Shown in pieces: positions 62,779-64,000 of a stretch of 64,000 bases of DNA. The stretch is from Mucilaginibacter dorajii. GTDB taxonomy: Bacteria; Bacteroidota; Bacteroidia; Sphingobacteriales; Sphingobacteriaceae. Under the pieces are notes generated by a model. That model made no database searches. It saw nothing but the letters and a program-made list of their open reading frames with translations, and was not told where the DNA came from. Both the position numbers and the translations under genes were made by a program. The stretch spans positions 124,001 to 188,000 of the forward strand of contig NZ_JANTYS010000011.1 in NCBI RefSeq assembly GCF_024808255.1. The letters run 5' to 3'. Each line of letters begins with the position of its first letter. The first letter of the stretch is position 1.

Positions 62779-62797
62779 GTGTTAGATAATTTAACAC
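62779..62797. promoter_or_regulatory. TetR-type operator, site 1
   Basis: GTGTTAGATAATTTAACAC is a near-perfect 19-bp palindrome, starting 7 bases downstream of the -7 element at 62805-62812. The same geometry occurs in front of the regulator gene. Confidence 0.75.
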
Positions 62798-62804
62798 TGT
62801 TAAT

Positions 62805-62812
62805 TAAAGCTA
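62805..62812 (-). promoter_or_regulatory. Promoter -7 element of the efflux operon
   Basis: On the minus strand TAGCTTTA matches TAnnTTTG in all fixed positions but the last. It lies between operator sites 1 and 2. Confidence 0.5.
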
Positions 62813-62864
62813 TGTAGAATTCTAAATCCATGGTGATGTTATATTAACGTTATTTTTATTACTT

Positions 62865-62891
62865 AACAGTGTTAAATAATTTAACACTGTT
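62865..62891. promoter_or_regulatory. TetR-type operator, site 2
   Basis: A 27-bp palindrome with core GTGTTAAATAATTTAACAC (62869-62887), one base from site 1 in sequence. It is upstream of the -7 element and 18 bases after the tetR stop codon. Confidence 0.75.
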
Positions 62892-62909
62892 TTATTTTAA
62901 GACAAAAAA

Positions 62910-63515
62910 TTAATCCGGTTTGATGGATCTGATGATGCCTACGATAGCATCTGTTAAAACCTGGCGATTAATTTCGTCTGATGAGCCCCTGCTTAATAGG
63001 TTGATAGATACCAACCCATGTACAACCGACCAAAAAGTATAATACTTGGTACAGATCAAATCAGAATCGGGGTCTTCAATATGCATTACCTTGCCAATCA
63101 CATCGGTAAATAAATCCCAGGGCATTACAGATTCTTCCAGCTTATTGATCTCTTCGCAACAACAATTGGTAGTAACGCCAAACATGATCTGGTAAAGTTC
63201 TTTATTGGCAAAAGCAAAGTTCCAGTAAGCCAGCCACATAGCTTCCAGTTGTTTTTCTGGCAAGGCATGTTCTTCGTGGGCCGCTCTAAGATCTTTCGCC
63301 AACAAAAGATAGCCCTTCCGGGCAAGCTCTAATAAAATGGCTTCCTTATTAGCGTAATACTCATATATAATGGGCGCTGTGTATTCTATCACATCGGCAA
63401 TTTTACGCATACTTAAAGCTTGCCATCCCTCCTCTTTTACAATCTGAAGCGCGGCGTCCAGGATATTGATCCTGGTTTCGTCTTTTAAGCGTTGAATACG
63501 TTCTTTACTTGCCAT
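62910..63515 (-). CDS. TetR-family transcriptional regulator
   Basis: A TetR/AcrR-type repressor of about 201 residues from the preferred start at 63515 (MASKERIQRLKDETRINILD); an alternative ATG is at 63536. The HTH is in AALQIVKEEGWQALSMRKIA followed by DVIEYTAPIIYEYYANKEAI. The ligand-binding domain contains an unusual CCCEE cluster (TTNCCCEEINKL) and a later Cys, which could sense thiol-reactive compounds or metal; this is a suggestion only. It lies upstream of the RND genes on the same strand. Matching palindromes before its own gene and before the adaptor gene mark it as the local repressor. Confidence 0.93.
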   Translation of the reverse strand: MASKERIQRLKDETRINILDAALQIVKEEGWQALSMRKIADVIEYTAPIIYEYYANKEAILLELARKGYLLLAKDLRAAHEEHALPEKQLEAMWLAYWNFAFANKELYQIMFGVTTNCCCEEINKLEESVMPWDLFTDVIGKVMHIEDPDSDLICTKYYTFWSVVHGLVSINLLSRGSSDEINRQVLTDAIVGIIRSIKPD

Positions 63516-63524
63516 TTTATTTAC

Positions 63525-63543
63525 GCGATAAATCATTTAACAG
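63525..63543. promoter_or_regulatory. TetR-type operator, site 3 (autoregulation)
   Basis: GCGATAAATCATTTAACAG matches the efflux operator GTGTTAAATAATTTAACAC at 15 of 19 positions. It starts 7 bases downstream of the tetR -7 element, the same spacing as site 1. Confidence 0.65.
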
Positions 63544-63550
63544 CGTTAAG

Positions 63551-63558
63551 CAAATATA
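63551..63558 (-). promoter_or_regulatory. Promoter -7 element of tetR
   Basis: On the minus strand TATATTTG matches TAnnTTTG exactly, 36 bases before the preferred start codon. Confidence 0.65.
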
Positions 63559-63678
63559 TAACTGTTTAATGACCTATAGTACCATCTATTTGTAAAATTG
63601 AAATCATTTAATTGTCATGAGCGGTGCAAATTTCAACAAAATAGCCTCTTTAGTATGATTTTTTGAATATATAAAGCA

Positions 63679-63708
63679 AAACCCCGTGACGGTTACGTTA
63701 CGGAGTTT
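63679..63708 (-). terminator. Probable terminator of the DUF4965 gene
   Basis: AAACCCCGT and ACGGAGTTT pair with one mismatch; on the minus strand the stem is followed by TTTTGCTTTAT. It lies 38 bases after the DUF4965 stop. Confidence 0.5.
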
Positions 63709-63720
63709 AAAAAAGTGTCT

Positions 63721-63746
63721 TAATTCTTGACTCTAATCTCTTGATT
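63721..63746. repeat. Word-repeat spacer after the DUF4965 gene
   Basis: TAATTCTTGACTC, TAATCTCTTGATTC: the same TCTTGA word family as in the efflux operon spacers, directly touching the stop codon of the DUF4965 gene. Confidence 0.55.
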
Positions 63747-64000
63747 CTATTTCAAAGATGGTTTCCATTTTTCCTGTAACTCTTTAATGAAGTACCCCCC
63801 TACTACACTGCGGGCCTGGAAACCTACTTGTTTGCCATCGGTAGTTTCGTGCCAGTCGCTAAGCGGTACACGGGTTGGGGTTTCCATGGCATATTTGTAA
63901 ACCGGTGCTACAAGCGCTTCAAAATCCGATTTATCTTTTGCTAAGGTAGCTGTCCACATGATCCAATCGCTTTTTGTATAGGTTTTACGGCTATCTAATG
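63747..64000 (-). CDS. DUF4965 / glutaminase A-like protein, C-terminal part
   Basis: The last 83 codons of a gene that continues past the right edge; the frame stays open to base 64000, beyond the internal ATG at 63959. The sequence reads LDSRKTYTKSDWIMWTATLA and later TDGKQVGFQARSVVGGYFIK, which are the C-terminal motifs of the DUF4965/DUF1793 (glutaminase A, GtaA-like) family of exported proteins. These have an (alpha/alpha)6-like barrel; in bacteria their substrate is often unknown. It is transcribed towards the tetR gene, 231 bases away. Only the family can be judged from this fragment. Confidence 0.8.
   Translation of the reverse strand, partial: LDSRKTYTKSDWIMWTATLAKDKSDFEALVAPVYKYAMETPTRVPLSDWHETTDGKQVGFQARSVVGGYFIKELQEKWKPSLK

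Noticed and set aside
1..64000. tRNA, rRNA, CRISPR arrays, integrases or insertion sequences
   Set aside because: No cloverleaf-like TTCGA arm context, no regular spacer-repeat array and no transposase with terminal repeats could be recognised by eye. A tRNAscan or ISfinder search would be decisive.

Overview
The window comes from a Bacteroidota chromosome, most likely the Sphingobacteriaceae (Mucilaginibacter or Pedobacter type). The evidence is an adjacent SusC/SusD pair, lipoproteins with PKD domains, GH16, GH9 and GH20 glycosidases, a membrane-tethered propeller regulator, several TAnnTTTG-type -7 promoter elements, and A-rich rather than Shine-Dalgarno start regions. The genus is an inference from gene content; no rRNA or marker phylogeny is available here. 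I saw no tRNA, rRNA, CRISPR array, insertion sequence or phage genes.

Layout. 1-9444: the end of mnmA, then topA, a conserved hypothetical gene and a very large alpha-2-macroglobulin. The genes are separated by unusual spacers made of short repeated words that fold back on themselves. 9577-11615: a Crp/Fnr-type regulator, a DoxX-like membrane protein and a quinone-oxidoreductase-like enzyme, with a perfect palindrome next to the doxX promoter. 11760-24817: a polysaccharide utilization locus on the minus strand (SusC, SusD, two surface lipoproteins, a lipoprotein GH16 with PKD domain, a second GH16). It faces a divergent 973-residue regulator with a periplasmic propeller, one membrane span and a cytoplasmic LuxR-type helix-turn-helix. 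The likely substrate is a beta-1,3- or mixed-linkage glucan. 24807-26737: a LysR regulator divergent from an exported alpha/beta hydrolase.

27015-38343: a 10.5-kb minus-strand operon MoxR ATPase, DUF58, BatA-like, DUF4175-like, membrane protein, TldD, TldE, with a divergent DUF4159 gene. 39517-43225: a GYF/RDD membrane protein followed by a second tldD-tldE pair in the opposite orientation. The first TldD carries a Tat-type RR motif and the second carries RK. This is the most interesting gene set in the window: a possible membrane-associated MoxR/VWA chaperone system coupled to a duplicated and perhaps exported TldD/TldE protease.

43368-48685: an Rpn-type nuclease, then a myo-inositol module (SSS transporter, myo-inositol oxygenase with all six iron ligands, divergent LacI regulator with a palindromic operator). 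48692-56074: a GNAT acetyltransferase, a second Crp-type regulator, a GH9, a small conserved protein behind a possible transcription attenuator, a GH20 hexosaminidase with a 52-residue basic tail, and a JmjC/cupin-like protein. GH9 and GH20 together suggest chito-oligosaccharide breakdown. 56431-63515: a TetR-controlled tripartite RND efflux operon (adaptor, pump, outer-membrane channel) with three matching operator sites. The window ends inside a DUF4965 (glutaminase A-like) gene.

Non-coding content is rich. It includes dispersed palindromic elements (the 33-nt ACTTACGAAGT palindrome, CATTGCGAGG elements, TGTAGAGA elements, an AGCCTRTGGTCGGTG element) and minisatellite-like foldback spacers immediately 3' of genes.
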